Positions 1 through 11,011 of a DNA stretch of 64,000 bases are shown here, one piece after another. Every line of letters starts with the position of its first letter. The first letter of the stretch is position 1. A model generated the notes under the pieces. The model saw only the letters and a program-made list of their open reading frames with translations, did no database searches and had not been told where the DNA came from. Position numbers and translations under genes: made by a program. The DNA is from Pseudarthrobacter sp. NIBRBAC000502770 (lineage in GTDB: Bacteria > Actinomycetota > Actinomycetes > Actinomycetales > Micrococcaceae): assembly GCF_006517815.1 (NCBI RefSeq), contig NZ_CP041198.1:1674001-1738000 (forward strand). The letters run 5' to 3'.

Positions 1-1428
1 GGAGAACTGGTTCATCCAGGTGAAGTTGTCCTCCGGCAGGTAGTCCGCGTAGCGGCGGGGCATGCCCATGACGCCGAGCCAGTGCTGGATCAGGAAGGTG
101 CCGTGGAAGCCCAGGAACAGCAGCCAGAAGTGGATCTTGCCGAGCCGTTCGTTGAGCATCTTGCCGGTCCACTTCGGCCACCAGAAGTAGAAGCCTGCGA
201 ACATCGCAAACACGACCGTGCCGAAGACCACGTAGTGGAAGTGCGCCACCACGAAGTAGGAGTCGGAGACATGGAAGTCCAGCGGCGGGGAGGCCAGGAT
301 GATGCCGGTAAGGCCGCCGAACAGGAAGGTGATGAGGAAGCCGAGGCTCCACAGCATGGGGGTTTCGAAGGTCAGGGACCCCCGCCACATGGTGCCGATC
401 CAGTTGAAGAACTTCACGCCGGTGGGCACCGCGATGAGCATGGTCATGAAGGAGAAGAACGGCAGCAGGACCGCGCCGGTGACGTACATGTGGTGGGCCC
501 ACACGGTGACCGACAGGGCTGCGATGGCAATGGTGGCGTAGACCAGGCCCTTGTAGCCGAAGATCGGCTTGCGGCTGAACACCGGGAAGATCTCCGAGAC
601 GATGCCGAAGAACGGCAGCGCGATGATGTACACCTCCGGGTGGCCGAAGAACCAGAACAGGTGCTGCCACAGGACGGCGCCGCCGTTGGCGGGATCGAAG
701 ATGTGCGCACCGAACTTCCGGTCCGCGCCGAGGGCGAACAGTGCCGCAGCCAGCGGCGGGAACGCCATGAGCACCAGGATGGCGGTGATCAGGGTGTTCC
801 AGGTGAAGATCGGCATCCGCCACATGGTCATGCCCGGGGCGCGCATGCAGATGATGGTGGTGATGAAGTTGACGGCACCGAGGATGGTGCCGAAGCCGGA
901 CAGCGCCAGGCCAAAGACCCACAGGTCGCCACCGATACCCGGCGTAAATGTGGTGTTGGACAGCGGCGCGTAAGCGAACCAGCCAAAGGATGCCGCGCCC
1001 TGCGGGGTAATGAAGCCGGACACGGCGATGGTGGAGCCGAACAGGAAGAACCAGAAGGCCAGCGCGTTCAGGCGCGGGAACGCCACATCCGGGGCGCCGA
1101 TCTGCAGCGGCATGATCACGTTCGCGAACCCCGCGAACAGCGGGGTGGCGAACATCAGCAGCATGACGGTGCCGTGCATGGTGAACAGCTGGTTGTACTG
1201 TTCCTTGGTCTGCAGGATCTGCATGCCGGGCTCGAAGAGTTCGGCGCGGATCAGCAGCGCCATCACCCCGCCTGCGCAGAAGAACACGAAGGACGCGATC
1301 AGGTACATGTACCCGATGGTCTTGTGGTCCGTGGAGGTGATCCAGTTGACGACGATGCGCCCCTTGGACTTGGGTACCACGGGAGCAGACAGGACTCCCG
1401 TGGGTGCGGATTGGGTGTACGTAGCCAC
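1..1428 (-). CDS. ctaD: Cytochrome c oxidase subunit I (aa3 type), partial
   Basis: This is the catalytic heme-copper subunit that reduces oxygen to water in the cytoplasmic membrane. The start is GTG at 1428, with a GGGGAG ribosome site just upstream; 476 codons are present before the window edge cuts off the C-terminus. The six metal-binding histidine regions are readable: FTMHGTVML for the low-spin heme, GHPEVYI near residue 260 (histidine-tyrosine cross-link site), WAHHMY, and [11 protein letters not shown]. Multiple long hydrophobic segments fit a 12-helix core. It starts 10 bases after ctaC ends, so the two are co-transcribed. The family assignment is secure; only the missing end is unknown. 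Confidence 0.97.
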   Translation of the reverse strand, partial: MATYTQSAPTGVLSAPVVPKSKGRIVVNWITSTDHKTIGYMYLIASFVFFCAGGVMALLIRAELFEPGMQILQTKEQYNQLFTMHGTVMLLMFATPLFAGFANVIMPLQIGAPDVAFPRLNALAFWFFLFGSTIAVSGFITPQGAASFGWFAYAPLSNTTFTPGIGGDLWVFGLALSGFGTILGAVNFITTIICMRAPGMTMWRMPIFTWNTLITAILVLMAFPPLAAALFALGADRKFGAHIFDPANGGAVLWQHLFWFFGHPEVYIIALPFFGIVSEIFPVFSRKPIFGYKGLVYATIAIAALSVTVWAHHMYVTGAVLLPFFSFMTMLIAVPTGVKFFNWIGTMWRGSLTFETPMLWSLGFLITFLFGGLTGIILASPPLDFHVSDSYFVVAHFHYVVFGTVVFAMFAGFYFWWPKWTGKMLNERLGKIHFWLLFLGFHGTFLIQHWLGVMGMPRRYADYLPEDNFTWMNQFS

Positions 1429-1438
1429 GTCGCTCCCC

Positions 1439-2311
1439 TTACTTGGTTTCGTTCAGGTTCGGGTTGCGGTCGTACTCAACACCGAGCAGGCCGGTGTTGC
1501 CTGCAGCCTTGAGCTGGTCCATGTGGGCCTGGAATTCGGATTCCGACACCACCTTCACGCGGAACAGCATTTCGGAGTGGTACTCGCCGCAGAGTTCGGC
1601 ACACTTACCGTCGTAGGTGCCCTCTTTAGTGGGGGTGAACCGGATGTAGTTGGTCTTGCCGGGAATCATGTCGCGCTTCTGCAGGAAGGCGGGAACCCAG
1701 AAGGAGTGGATGACATCGCGGGAATTGAGCTCGAGGTCAACGGACTTGTTGACCGGCAGGTACAGGGTGGGGAGCTGTTCCATATCGATGGTGTTGCCAG
1801 TGAGATGCGCCTGGACGCCTGCCTCGTGGAGGTCTTCCTGGATTACCTGGCCGGACTTGTAGTTGAAGTCCCAGGCCCACTGTTTGCCGCGGACGTCCAC
1901 AACGACGTCGGCAGGCTGTGAGCGGTCATCGATCGCCTGCTGGTCACGGTCCGTGAAGTAGAAGAACACCAGGACCATGAAGATGGGGATGGTGAGGTAG
2001 AAGACTTCCAGCGGAAGGTTGAAGCTGGTCTGCCGCGGGAAGCCGACGGTTCCCTTGCGGCGGCGGTAGGCGACAATACACCAAATGATCAGGCCCCACG
2101 TGATGGCGCCAACCACGAGCGCAGCAATCCATGAGTTGACCCAGAGGTCCATGATGCGGTCGGTGTTGCTGGTTGTGCCCCGTTCAGTGGGCATCCAGCC
2201 TTTCTCTACCTCTGGCGAACATCCGGTCAAAACCAACGCGCCGGCTATAGCCAAGCTTGAGATCGTGGTGATCGTTTTGCGTCGGCTGCCGGTTCGGTTC
2301 TGCGAACTCAC
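1439..2311 (-). CDS. ctaC: Cytochrome c oxidase subunit II
   Basis: This subunit carries the dinuclear CuA centre that accepts electrons from the bc1 complex or cytochrome c and passes them to subunit I. The 290-residue product begins at GTG, preceded by AAGGG. It has a lipoprotein signal (lipobox LTGC, Cys31) and two membrane helices at about residues 60-82 and 100-120. A periplasmic cupredoxin domain follows. CuA ligands are visible: His202 in VIHSF, then Cys237, Cys241, His245 and Met248 in [12 protein letters not shown]. It lies directly upstream of ctaD. The typical actinobacterial arrangement supports the call. Confidence 0.97.
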   Translation of the reverse strand: MSSQNRTGSRRKTITTISSLAIAGALVLTGCSPEVEKGWMPTERGTTSNTDRIMDLWVNSWIAALVVGAITWGLIIWCIVAYRRRKGTVGFPRQTSFNLPLEVFYLTIPIFMVLVFFYFTDRDQQAIDDRSQPADVVVDVRGKQWAWDFNYKSGQVIQEDLHEAGVQAHLTGNTIDMEQLPTLYLPVNKSVDLELNSRDVIHSFWVPAFLQKRDMIPGKTNYIRFTPTKEGTYDGKCAELCGEYHSEMLFRVKVVSESEFQAHMDQLKAAGNTGLLGVEYDRNPNLNETK

Positions 2312-2424
2312 AGACGGCCCTTCCTACTTGTTGCTGTTGTCCGGGCAGCCCATCGGCGCTCCGGGCACAAAAAAGTTTTACTACTCGATGTAGAGCTTAC
2401 CGCTCCGCCGGGCGTTTCGCCCAC

Positions 2425-2480
2425 ATGTCGGCGCCGAGCCCCCGTGCCGTTTTAAACGGCTGGAAGCCCGGCGCCGACAT
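2425..2480 (-). repeat. Nested inverted repeats between erpA and ctaC
   Basis: Two perfect 12-base arms (2425-2436 and 2469-2480, based on TCGGCGCCG) enclose a second near-perfect palindrome at 2446-2460, GCCGTTT-t-AAACGGC. Both lie just after erpA stops, in the 186-base gap before ctaC. They could form a termination or processing structure on the minus-strand transcript. No U-tract follows the structure, so simple intrinsic termination is uncertain. Confidence 0.6.
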
Positions 2481-2497
2481 CAGGCGAAATAACCGGC

Positions 2498-2884
2498 TTA
2501 GTGGAATGAATCGCCGCAGGCGCAGGAGCCGCCGGCGTTCGGATTGTCGATGGTGAAACCCTGCTTCGAGATGGTGTCCTCGAAGTCGATGCTTGCACCG
2601 CTCAGGTACGGCACGCTCATCTTGTCCACGACGACTTCCACTCCGTCGTAGTCGCGGACAGCGTCACCATCGAGGAGCCGTTCGTCGAAGTAGAGCTGGT
2701 AAATCAACCCTGAGCAGCCACCGGGCTGCACGGCAACGCGCAGGCGCAGGTCCGTGCGGCCTTCCTGCTCGAGGAGGCTGCGCACCTTGCCGGCGGCGAC
2801 ATCGGTCAGGTTGACCTCGTGAACGGGCAGTTCGTCGCTGGCCACGGTGGTGGCGGTGCTGTTTTCGTTGGTTGAGGTGCTCAT
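2498..2884 (-). CDS. erpA: A-type iron-sulfur cluster carrier (ErpA/HesB family)
   Basis: A-type carriers receive Fe-S clusters from the SUF scaffold and deliver them to target apoproteins. The product has 128 residues, of which about 105 form the HesB-like domain after a short acidic leader. The three cluster-binding cysteines are present: one in PGGCSGLIYQLYF in mid-protein and two in SCACGDSFH at the extreme C-terminus. Family length and motif spacing are normal. It sits upstream of ctaC-ctaD, as in many Actinobacteria, and may serve respiratory Fe-S proteins encoded beyond the window. The exact paralog name (ErpA versus another HesB protein) is inferred. Confidence 0.9.
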   Translation of the reverse strand: MSTSTNENSTATTVASDELPVHEVNLTDVAAGKVRSLLEQEGRTDLRLRVAVQPGGCSGLIYQLYFDERLLDGDAVRDYDGVEVVVDKMSVPYLSGASIDFEDTISKQGFTIDNPNAGGSCACGDSFH

Positions 2885-3067
2885 TGGCCTACCTTCTTAG
2901 GACGGTCTGGCGGCGTCGCCGTAACGGCGCCTGCCCCTACAAATACGGTATGGGCTATAGCTACATGCTACGCGCGGCAGTCCTGTAGCTCTAACTCCTG
3001 GCGTAACCGTCAAAGAACCCAGCTTGTTCCCTGGCAGCAGGGCAGGTGCCGGTGTTCCGAACGGCCA

Positions 3068-4522
3068 TCAATTCCCTGTGGTGAGGCCTTCATTGTTCAA
3101 CCGGCTGAGCATGAGGGCTTCAGCCAGGATGGCATTGCGGAAGTCGCCGATGTGCAGTGACTCGTTGGCACTGTGCGCACGCGAATCGGGGTCTTCCACC
3201 CCGGTCACCAGGATCTGGGACTCGGGATACAACTCAGTGAGGTCGGCAATGAAGGGGATGGACCCGCCGATGCCCGTTTCGACCGCCTGAACGCCCCAGG
3301 CCTCCCCCAGTGCCCACATGGCCACAGTTGCGGCGGGGGACGATGTGTCGGTCTGGAAGGGGTTGCCTGCCTCGCCCGGGGTGAAGACAACCTTCGCCCC
3401 GAAGGGCGCGTTGGCTTCCACATGCCTGCGCACTGCATCCATGGCCTCGGCCGGGACCTGGCCGGGCGCCAGCCGCAGGCTGAATTTTGCCCTGGCCCGC
3501 GGAAGCAGCGTGTTGGACGCCACCTCGACGGCGGGAGCGTCGAAACCGATGATGGACAGGGCCGGCTTGGTCCACAGCCTCGAGGCGATGCTTCCCGTCC
3601 CGGCCAGGCGGACGCCGTCGAGCACGGACGCGTCGGCGCGGTAGTCCGCCTCCGGCATCTCCACGGCAGCCGTATCGGTGGCCACCAGCCCTTCGATGGC
3701 GACGTTTCCGTCGGCGTCGTGAAGCGTGGCAATGAGCCGGGACAGCAGGGTGGGGGCGTCCAGGACCGGCCCACCGAACATGCCGGAGTGCACCGCGTGG
3801 TCGAGTACCTGCACCTCGACAGTGCCGTCGACCAGGCCGCGGAGGCTGGTGGTGAGGGCAGGCGTGCCGACCTTCCAGTTGCTCGAGTCGGCAACCACAA
3901 TGACATCGGCCCGGAGCAGCTCCCGGTTCGCTTCCAGGAAGGTCCGGAACGTGGGCGACCCCGCTTCTTCCTCGCCCTCGATGAAGAATGTCACGCCGAG
4001 GCCCAGGGAACCGCCAAGGACCTCGGCTGCAGCTGCATAAGCGGCAATGTGCACCATGATGCCGGCCTTATCGTCGGCGGCGCCGCGTCCGTACAGCCGT
4101 CCGTCCTTCTCGACGGCGGTAAAGGGCTGGGTTTCCCACAGCGACTCATCGCCCACGGGCTGGACGTCGTGGTGGGCATAGAGGAGGACAGTCGGCTTTC
4201 CAGCGGCAGCAGGGCGGCGGGCGACGACGGCCGGCCCGCCGGGCGTGCCGTCGTCCTTATTGACGGAAAGCACCTGGACGTCGTCGATCCCAGCGGCGCG
4301 GAGGAGCTCCGCGACGGCGTCGGCGCTTCGCTCCAGGGGGGCGCGCTCGAAGCTGGGCCACGCAATCCCCGGGATGGCAACCAACTCCTTGAGCCGTGCC
4401 AGGGTCTGGTCGAAGGACCGGTCTACAGCGGACCGAAGGTCTTCCGTCCCGCCGCTGGCCTCCCGGCCCGGTCCTGTCGTAGTGGTCGTGCTGCGCGGGG
4501 TTGCCGCAGGTGATGAAGTCAT
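3068..4522 (-). CDS. M20-family metallo-dipeptidase
   Basis: This is a cytoplasmic zinc-dependent dipeptidase of the M20/M25/M40 group with 484 residues. Metal and catalytic residues are readable: the AHHDVQP motif, the bridging aspartate in GAADDKAG, the Glu-Glu pair in EGEEEAGS, an Asp in VADSSNW, and the late histidine in AHSANES. An inserted dimerisation domain lies between the two halves. I chose ATG at 4522. A TTG two codons upstream (4528) has GGGGG at better spacing and cannot be excluded. The reading frame stays open far upstream, but that stretch is proline and arginine rich and looks non-coding. The substrate is unknown. It is transcribed towards erpA and divergent from the DUF3043 gene. 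Confidence 0.88.
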   Translation of the reverse strand: MTSSPAATPRSTTTTTGPGREASGGTEDLRSAVDRSFDQTLARLKELVAIPGIAWPSFERAPLERSADAVAELLRAAGIDDVQVLSVNKDDGTPGGPAVVARRPAAAGKPTVLLYAHHDVQPVGDESLWETQPFTAVEKDGRLYGRGAADDKAGIMVHIAAYAAAAEVLGGSLGLGVTFFIEGEEEAGSPTFRTFLEANRELLRADVIVVADSSNWKVGTPALTTSLRGLVDGTVEVQVLDHAVHSGMFGGPVLDAPTLLSRLIATLHDADGNVAIEGLVATDTAAVEMPEADYRADASVLDGVRLAGTGSIASRLWTKPALSIIGFDAPAVEVASNTLLPRARAKFSLRLAPGQVPAEAMDAVRRHVEANAPFGAKVVFTPGEAGNPFQTDTSSPAATVAMWALGEAWGVQAVETGIGGSIPFIADLTELYPESQILVTGVEDPDSRAHSANESLHIGDFRNAILAEALMLSRLNNEGLTTGN

Positions 4523-4559
4523 GGCCAAAACATTACCCCCGTCACTTTTGGCCGCCGGC

Positions 4560-4597
4560 CAGCGGACCTGCCACCGCAGGCAGGAGGCGGTCCGCTG
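4560..4597. repeat. Dyad in the divergent dipeptidase / DUF3043 promoter region
   Basis: Perfect 9-base arms CAGCGGACC (4560-4568) and GGTCCGCTG (4589-4597) flank an inner CCTGCC (4567-4572) and GGCAGG (4579-4584) pair. Together they form a long bulged dyad. It covers the expected -35 region of the promoter at 4603 and lies in the 92-base gap between divergent genes, so it is an operator candidate. Confidence 0.5.
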
Positions 4598-4602
4598 CAA
4601 GG

Positions 4603-4608
4603 TATTCT
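4603..4608 (+). promoter_or_regulatory. -10 box of a probable leaderless promoter
   Basis: TATTCT ends six bases before the GTG start codon at 4615, and no Shine-Dalgarno sequence lies between. This geometry places transcription initiation at the start codon itself. No good -35 hexamer is visible. Confidence 0.5.
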
Positions 4609-4614
4609 GGTCAG

Positions 4615-5217
4615 GTGTTCGGACGTAGAAAAGAAGCGCCCTCGGCGCAGGAGACCATAGACCAGCAGGCAGCGGAGGCGGCGGCTCGGCAAGGAAGCGT
4701 GGCGGGCAAGGGCGCACCCACCCCAACGCGGAAGGCCCAGGAAGCCGCCCGCAAACGGCCGCTGGTACCCGAGGACCGCAAGGCATCCAAGGCCGCCGAA
4801 CGCCAGGCCGTCCAGGACCAGCGCCTCAAGATGCGCCGGGCCTTGGATACGGGCGATGAGAAGTTCCTGCCGCTTCGCGACAAGGGTCCGCAGAAACGGT
4901 TTGCCCGCGACTTTGTGGATGCCCGGTTCAACCTCGGCGAGTACCTGATGTTTGGTGCCCTGGTTTTCGTGCTGGTGTCGTTGGTGGTTCCGGCCTCCAG
5001 TGACATGATGATCTACGTCCTGGGAGCTTTTTGGGTGATGTTCCTGGCGGTTTTCGTGGATGTGTTCATCCTGTCCCGCAAGCTCCGCAAGCGCCTGGCG
5101 GAAAAGTTCGGCGAGGTGGAGCGCGGCACGGTCTGGTACGGCTCCATGCGGTCCCTCCAGTTCCGGAAACTGCGGCTGCCCAAGCCCCAGGTGCAGCGCG
5201 GCCAGTACCCCGCCTGA
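4615..5217 (+). CDS. DUF3043 membrane protein
   Basis: A 200-residue protein of the actinobacterial DUF3043 family; no biochemical function is known to me. The N-terminal 90 residues are charged and rich in Ala, Lys and Gln, followed by two close hydrophobic helices at about residues 108-128 and 135-155 and a basic C-terminal tail. The start is GTG at 4615 (MFGRRKE), immediately after a -10 box. The frame stays open upstream, but that extension overlaps the divergent promoter and has no coding character. It ends before a strong terminator and converges on pyrD. Confidence 0.85.
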   Translation: MFGRRKEAPSAQETIDQQAAEAAARQGSVAGKGAPTPTRKAQEAARKRPLVPEDRKASKAAERQAVQDQRLKMRRALDTGDEKFLPLRDKGPQKRFARDFVDARFNLGEYLMFGALVFVLVSLVVPASSDMMIYVLGAFWVMFLAVFVDVFILSRKLRKRLAEKFGEVERGTVWYGSMRSLQFRKLRLPKPQVQRGQYPA

Positions 5218-5240
5218 CCATCCATCAACCTCTCAACCAC

Positions 5241-5278
5241 AGGCACCCCGGCGGAAATCCGCCGGGGTGCCTGCTTTT
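5241..5278 (+). terminator. Intrinsic terminator after the DUF3043 gene
   Basis: Perfect 15-base arms at 5241-5255 and 5258-5272 (AGGCACCCCGGCGGA and its complement) are followed by GCTTTT. It lies between converging genes and can stop plus-strand transcription. On the minus strand the same stem would act without a U-tract. Confidence 0.9.
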
Positions 5279-5320
5279 GATATGGGCCGCGCCCGTCGCG
5301 GGCGCCAGGGGGCTCGAGGG

Positions 5321-6391
5321 TCAGGAGCGGCGGTTCCTTGCCAGCTGCTTGTTGATCCGGGCAGCCCAGAACGGTCCCTCGTAGAGGAAAGCCGTGTAGC
5401 CCTGCACCAGGGTGGCGCCGGCGTCGAGCCTCTCCTGGACGTCCTGCGCCGACTCAACGCCGCCTACCGAGACGAGGCTCAGTGCGTTGCCGGTGGCGTG
5501 CTTGAGCCGTTTCAGCACCTCAAGGGAACGCTGCTTCAGGGGAGCTCCGGACAATCCGCCGGCGCCGCATTTCTCCACCGTTTCCGCCGGCGATGCCAGC
5601 CCTTCGCGGGCGATGGTGGTGTTGGTGGAAATGATGCCGTCCAGCTTCAGGTCCAAGGCAAGGCGCGCAACGTCGTCGATGTCCTCGTCGCTGAGGTCCG
5701 GTGCGATCTTCACCAGCAGGGGTACGTGCCGTCCGGCGGCGCGATCGGCTTCCTGTCCTACGGCGGTAAGCAGGGGACGAAGTGTTTCCACGTCCTGGAG
5801 CAGCCGCAGTCCGGGGGTGTTCGGGGAACTGACATTCACCACGAGGTAGTCGGCAGCCGGCGCCAGGCTGCGTGCGCTGACCAGGTAGTCATCAACTGCG
5901 TCGGCAAGTTCCACCACTTTGGTCTTGCCGATGTTGACCCCGATGACCGGACGCACGGACGGGTAGCGGCGCTGGAGTGCGGCACGCGCTGCCTTCAGCC
6001 GGGGCGCAACGGCAGACGCGCCGTCGTTGTTGAATCCCATCCGGTTGATGACGGCCCGGTCCTGGACCAGGCGGAAGAGCCTCGGCTTGTCATTGCCGGG
6101 TTGCGCCTGTCCGGTGATGGTGCCTACTTCGATGTGCCCGAATCCAAGGTCCGCCAGGGCCTCGATCCCGTGGCCTTCCTTGTCAAAACCGGCGGCGAGT
6201 CCGAACGGCGACGGAAAAGTCACGCCGAAGGCCGTGGTTTGCAGCGATGGCGCCGGAGCAGTCAGCTTCTGCAGGACCCTCCCGGCTCGCGACGCATGCG
6301 CGAGCCGGATGCCCTTAAATCCGATCTTGTGGGCGCGCTCGGCGTCCATCCATGAAAAGGCCAGCCTGAAGAAAGTGGGGTAAACGCGCAT
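5321..6391 (-). CDS. pyrD: Dihydroorotate dehydrogenase (quinone), class 2
   Basis: The enzyme oxidises dihydroorotate to orotate in UMP synthesis, passing electrons to membrane quinone. The 356-residue protein starts [12 protein letters not shown], the amphipathic membrane-associating N-terminus that marks class 2. FMN-site motifs are visible: [20 protein letters not shown] and [10 protein letters not shown] (the Ser is in the catalytic loop). ATG at 6391 is chosen because the upstream open frame (to 6604) overlaps the divergent hydrolase and has no family similarity. No good Shine-Dalgarno sequence is visible. Unlike the other pyr genes here it stands alone, 47 kb from the pyrR-pyrF cluster. 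Confidence 0.95.
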   Translation of the reverse strand: MRVYPTFFRLAFSWMDAERAHKIGFKGIRLAHASRAGRVLQKLTAPAPSLQTTAFGVTFPSPFGLAAGFDKEGHGIEALADLGFGHIEVGTITGQAQPGNDKPRLFRLVQDRAVINRMGFNNDGASAVAPRLKAARAALQRRYPSVRPVIGVNIGKTKVVELADAVDDYLVSARSLAPAADYLVVNVSSPNTPGLRLLQDVETLRPLLTAVGQEADRAAGRHVPLLVKIAPDLSDEDIDDVARLALDLKLDGIISTNTTIAREGLASPAETVEKCGAGGLSGAPLKQRSLEVLKRLKHATGNALSLVSVGGVESAQDVQERLDAGATLVQGYTAFLYEGPFWAARINKQLARNRRS

Positions 6392-6472
6392 GCCTTTAGT
6401 TTCGCGTCTCCGGGGCCCCGCACCAAAACGGAGACGCGGCCGAACGGACCGGCGCAGCGCGGCGTCCCGGTC

Positions 6473-6478
6473 TAGCAT
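6473..6478 (+). promoter_or_regulatory. -10 box of a probable leaderless promoter
   Basis: TAGCAT ends seven bases before the ATG at 6486. The GAGGGA between them sits too close to that ATG to act as a ribosome site, so a leaderless transcript is the better reading. Confidence 0.45.
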
Positions 6479-6485
6479 GAGGGAC

Positions 6486-7451
6486 ATGCAGTGGCAGCAG
6501 GACATCCTGGGGGAGGATTTCGAGTCCCTGACCTTTACGGCCGCCGGACCTGACGGGGTGGGCCGGACAGCAACCCTGGTGCGGCTCAGGCCAGGCCAGG
6601 GCAACGCGTCCGACAGCGGCCCGCGCCGGGCTGTGCTCTTCCTGCACGGCTGGAGCGACTATTTCTTCAATGTTGACCTGGCCCGGTTCTGGGCTGCCGC
6701 CGGCTATGACTTCTACGCCCTGGACATGCATAATCACGGACGGAGCCTGCGCCCGGAGTCACCAGGGGGGTACGTGGCGGACCTGGCCGCTTACGACGCC
6801 GAGATCGAAGAAGCCGCCCGCTTGATCCGCCAGGAGGGAATCCCCGGGCCGCTGGTTTTGATGGGACATTCGACCGGCGGGTTGGTGGCGGCCCTGTGGA
6901 CCAGCCAGCATCCGGAGGCCGTCTCCCTGCTGATCCTGAACAGTCCTTGGCTGGAGATGCACGGAAGTTCGCTGGTCCGGCGGGCAGCCTCCAGCATGGT
7001 GCGTCCGGTGGCCCGCTTGCGCCCGCAGGCGGTCCTCCGCCTTCCGGAGCGTGGGCACTACTGGCGTACCATCAGCGACGCCGCCGACGGCGAATGGCCG
7101 GTTGATGAGCGCTACCGCCCCCGCCTGGCTTTTCCCGTTCGGGCAGGGTGGCTGCGGGCAGTCCTCGCGGGGCATGCCCGCGTGGCGCGCGGCCTGGACA
7201 TCGAGGCGCCGATCCTGGTCTTGCTGTCCAAAGGAAGTGCCAACGGCCTGCTCTGGTCCGAAGAAATGCGGCGCACAGACGCTGTCCTGGATGTGAACAT
7301 CATCAGCACCCGGGCACTTGCCCTGGGCCGTACCGTGACCATCGAGCGGATTGACGGTGCGCTGCATGACGTCTTCCTCTCCCCCGGGCCGGTCCGGTCC
7401 GACGCCTATTTCCGGCTGGCCCGCTGGCTGCGGGCGTACGGCGAACGCTAG
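6486..7451 (+). CDS. Alpha/beta hydrolase (S33/lysophospholipase type)
   Basis: A soluble serine hydrolase of 321 residues. The oxyanion region [12 protein letters not shown], the nucleophile elbow GHSTGG and the late histidine in ALHDVFLS give a complete catalytic triad pattern, as in monoacylglycerol-lipase-like proteins. The substrate cannot be told from sequence. The start at 6486 (MQWQQDILG) fits the promoter spacing; ATG 6477 is an alternative nine bases upstream. Its stop codon overlaps the stop of convergent uppS by three bases, leaving no room for a terminator between them. Confidence 0.85.
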   Translation: MQWQQDILGEDFESLTFTAAGPDGVGRTATLVRLRPGQGNASDSGPRRAVLFLHGWSDYFFNVDLARFWAAAGYDFYALDMHNHGRSLRPESPGGYVADLAAYDAEIEEAARLIRQEGIPGPLVLMGHSTGGLVAALWTSQHPEAVSLLILNSPWLEMHGSSLVRRAASSMVRPVARLRPQAVLRLPERGHYWRTISDAADGEWPVDERYRPRLAFPVRAGWLRAVLAGHARVARGLDIEAPILVLLSKGSANGLLWSEEMRRTDAVLDVNIISTRALALGRTVTIERIDGALHDVFLSPGPVRSDAYFRLARWLRAYGER

Positions 7452-8287
7452 TCCGCCTGGGGATCCGCCGGTGCAGCGGCAGCATCTATGGCACCGCCGT
7501 AGCGGCGGTCCCGCCTGGCATATTCCTCGACGGCGGTCCAAAGGGTCCGCCTGTCGACATCGGGCCACAGCGTGTCCATGAAGACGAACTCCGCATACGC
7601 GGACTGCCAGAGCAGGAAGTTGGAGAGCCGCTGCTCCCCCGAGCTGCGCAGGAAGAGGTCCACGTCGGGGAGGTCGGGCTCATCCAGGTACTTCTGGATG
7701 GTCCGCTCGGTGATGGCGCCCGGCTTGAGCCTGCCAGCTGCGACGTCCGCAGCGATCGCGGAGACGGCGTCGGTTATCTCGGCCCGGCCGCCGTAATTAA
7801 CACACATGGTCAAATTGCAGGTGGTGTTGGCGGCGGTGAACTCCTCAGCCTCCTCCAGTTCCCGAATCACGGAACCCCAAAGGCGCGGCCGGCGGCCTGC
7901 CCAGCGCACGCGCACCCCCCAGTCGTCCAACTGGTTCCGTTGCCTTCGAAGCACGTCCTTGTTAAATCCCATCAGGAAGCGGACTTCCTCCGGCGAACGG
8001 CGCCAATTCTCGGTGGAAAACGCGTAGACGCTGACATACTCAATCCCGAGCTCGATGGCACCGGCCATCACATCAAGCAGGGCCGGCTCCCCCGCCTTGT
8101 GGCCCTCGATCCGGGGCAGGCCGCGCTGGTTGGCCCACCGGCCGTTGCCGTCCATGACGATGGCCACGTGCCGGGGAATGAATTCAGCGGGGATGAAGGG
8201 TGCCACCGCGCCCGAAGGGTGCGGGTACGGGGCCACCACGGGATGGGTGCGCTTCCGGGGTGCATTGTTCTTTTTTCCCAAGGCCAC
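7448..8287 (-). CDS. uppS: Isoprenyl transferase (cis-prenyl, undecaprenyl/decaprenyl diphosphate synthase)
   Basis: The enzyme adds isopentenyl units in cis to make the polyprenyl diphosphate that carries cell-wall precursors. The 279-residue protein has a 30-residue basic and proline-rich N-terminal extension. The catalytic motif [12 protein letters not shown] follows, with the Mg-binding aspartate at residue 46. Later motifs are FSTENWRRS and [15 protein letters not shown]. Product chain length (C50 or C55) cannot be read from the sequence. It starts with GTG two bases after recO ends, indicating translational coupling. The gene pair recO-uppS is common in Actinobacteria. Confidence 0.93.
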   Translation of the reverse strand: MALGKKNNAPRKRTHPVVAPYPHPSGAVAPFIPAEFIPRHVAIVMDGNGRWANQRGLPRIEGHKAGEPALLDVMAGAIELGIEYVSVYAFSTENWRRSPEEVRFLMGFNKDVLRRQRNQLDDWGVRVRWAGRRPRLWGSVIRELEEAEEFTAANTTCNLTMCVNYGGRAEITDAVSAIAADVAAGRLKPGAITERTIQKYLDEPDLPDVDLFLRSSGEQRLSNFLLWQSAYAEFVFMDTLWPDVDRRTLWTAVEEYARRDRRYGGAIDAAAAPADPQAD

Positions 8288-8289
8288 TG

Positions 8290-9042
8290 TCAGCTGCGCT
8301 CCACATGTTTGAGGGATTTCAGTACTCGTTCAAGATGCCATTGCAGGTATGCCGCCACCAGGCCGGCGGCCTCCTTGCGGTGCTGCGGCAACGACGCATC
8401 CGCAGTGGCCCAGTCACCGGTCAGCAGGGCTGCCAGCAGGACAACGGTTTCGGAAGCGGGTGCAGGTGACCCGGGCGGCCTGCACTGTGCGCAGACCATG
8501 CCGCCAAGGGGTGCGGAAAACGCTGTATGCGGGCCGGGCATTCCGCAGCGCGAGCAATCGGTAAAGCTGGGGGCCCAACCGCCGGTGGCCAGGGCACGAA
8601 GAAGGTAGGAGTCCAGGATGAGGCCTGCGGCGTGGTCGTCGCGGCTCAGTGCGGCGAGGGCGCCCACCAACAGGTTGTATTGGGCGGTTCCGGCTTCACC
8701 GTCCACATCGGTCAGTTTCTCCGCGGTCTCCGTCATGGCGGCGGCAACCGTGTACCTGCCGTAATCCGCGGCAATACTGCCGCCGTATGCACCTTTGGCA
8801 ACTGCCTGCGTGACGATGTCCAGCGTGCGGCCGGACACCAGTTGCAGGTCTGCCACCATGAAGGGTTCAAGCCGGGCACCGAACCGGCTGCTGGTGCGGC
8901 GCACGCCTTTGGCGACGGCGCGGACCTGGCCATGGTGCTTGGTCAGGAGCGTGATGATGCGGTCCGCCTCACCCAGCTTGTGGGTACGGAGTACCACGGC
9001 GTCGTCCCGGTACGCCCGGGAGGCAAAAGACTGTTGAACCAC
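8290..9042 (-). CDS. recO: DNA repair protein RecO
   Basis: RecO helps load RecA on SSB-coated single-stranded DNA in the RecFOR pathway. The 250-residue protein has the N-terminal OB fold (residues 1-80, containing [14 protein letters not shown]), a helical middle, and a C-terminal zinc-binding cysteine set, CSRCG followed by VCAQC about 15 residues later. Length is typical. The start is GTG at 9042 with a GGGAAG-like site upstream. It lies between leuA and uppS and is probably read with uppS. Confidence 0.93.
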   Translation of the reverse strand: MVQQSFASRAYRDDAVVLRTHKLGEADRIITLLTKHHGQVRAVAKGVRRTSSRFGARLEPFMVADLQLVSGRTLDIVTQAVAKGAYGGSIAADYGRYTVAAAMTETAEKLTDVDGEAGTAQYNLLVGALAALSRDDHAAGLILDSYLLRALATGGWAPSFTDCSRCGMPGPHTAFSAPLGGMVCAQCRPPGSPAPASETVVLLAALLTGDWATADASLPQHRKEAAGLVAAYLQWHLERVLKSLKHVERS

Positions 9043-9084
9043 GCTCTATCTTCCCATCCTGCCCGGCAGCCTGCCGACAGGCCA

Positions 9085-9120
9085 CGGTGGTGCGGCCGGT
9101 TGGAACCGGCGGCACCACCG
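9085..9120 (-). terminator. Hairpin after leuA
   Basis: Outer arms CGGTGGTGC (9085-9093) and GCACCACCG (9112-9120) and inner arms CCGGTT (9096-9101) and AACCGG (9104-9109) form one long stem. It lies seven bases beyond the leuA stop codon. There is no U-tract, so it is an actinobacterial I-shaped terminator candidate. Confidence 0.55.
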
Positions 9121-9127
9121 CCAGGTG

Positions 9128-10894
<1,767 letters not shown>

Positions 10895-10925
10895 TCAGTG
10901 AAAGGGTGGCCGGGCAACACAAACT

Positions 10926-10976
10926 CCGCAGCGAGGGTGGGCCGTGCGCTAGATAGCGTCTGTGGCCTCGCCGCGG
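10926..10976 (-). promoter_or_regulatory. Attenuator hairpin in the leuA leader
   Basis: On the minus strand CCGCGGCGAGG (10976-10966) pairs with CCTCGCTGCGG (10936-10926), an 11-base stem with one G-U pair, followed by AGTTTGTGTT. The left arm lies within codons 10-14 of the leader peptide, a few bases beyond its four leucine codons. A ribosome stalled on leucine codons would therefore disturb this stem. Whether it terminates transcription or blocks ribosome access is not decided by the sequence. Confidence 0.65.
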
Positions 10977-11005
10977 CAGCTAAGGAGAAGGAGCTCTGCA
11001 CGCAC
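10949..11005 (-). CDS. leuA leader peptide (leucine attenuator)
   Basis: An 18-codon reading frame, GTG to TAG, encodes MRAELLLLSCRGEATDAI. Codons 5-8 are four consecutive leucine codons (CTC CTT CTC CTT). It lies 81 bases upstream of leuA on the same strand. A TACCCT -10 box ends six bases before its GTG, so it is read from a leaderless transcript. Attenuation of leuA by such peptides is known in Actinobacteria. It closely resembles the leuS leader at 36944-36970. Confidence 0.85.
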   Translation of the reverse strand: MRAELLLLSCRGEATDAI

Positions 11006-11011
11006 ACTTTG

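Noticed and set aside
82..1512. A 476-codon open frame on the plus strand
   Set aside because: It is the antisense shadow of ctaD; its translation is low-complexity His/Glu/Gly-rich and matches no family, while the minus strand encodes all heme ligands.
3173..4513. Long plus-strand open frame opposite the M20 dipeptidase
   Set aside because: Shadow frame produced by high GC at third positions; no start signal and no recognisable domain.
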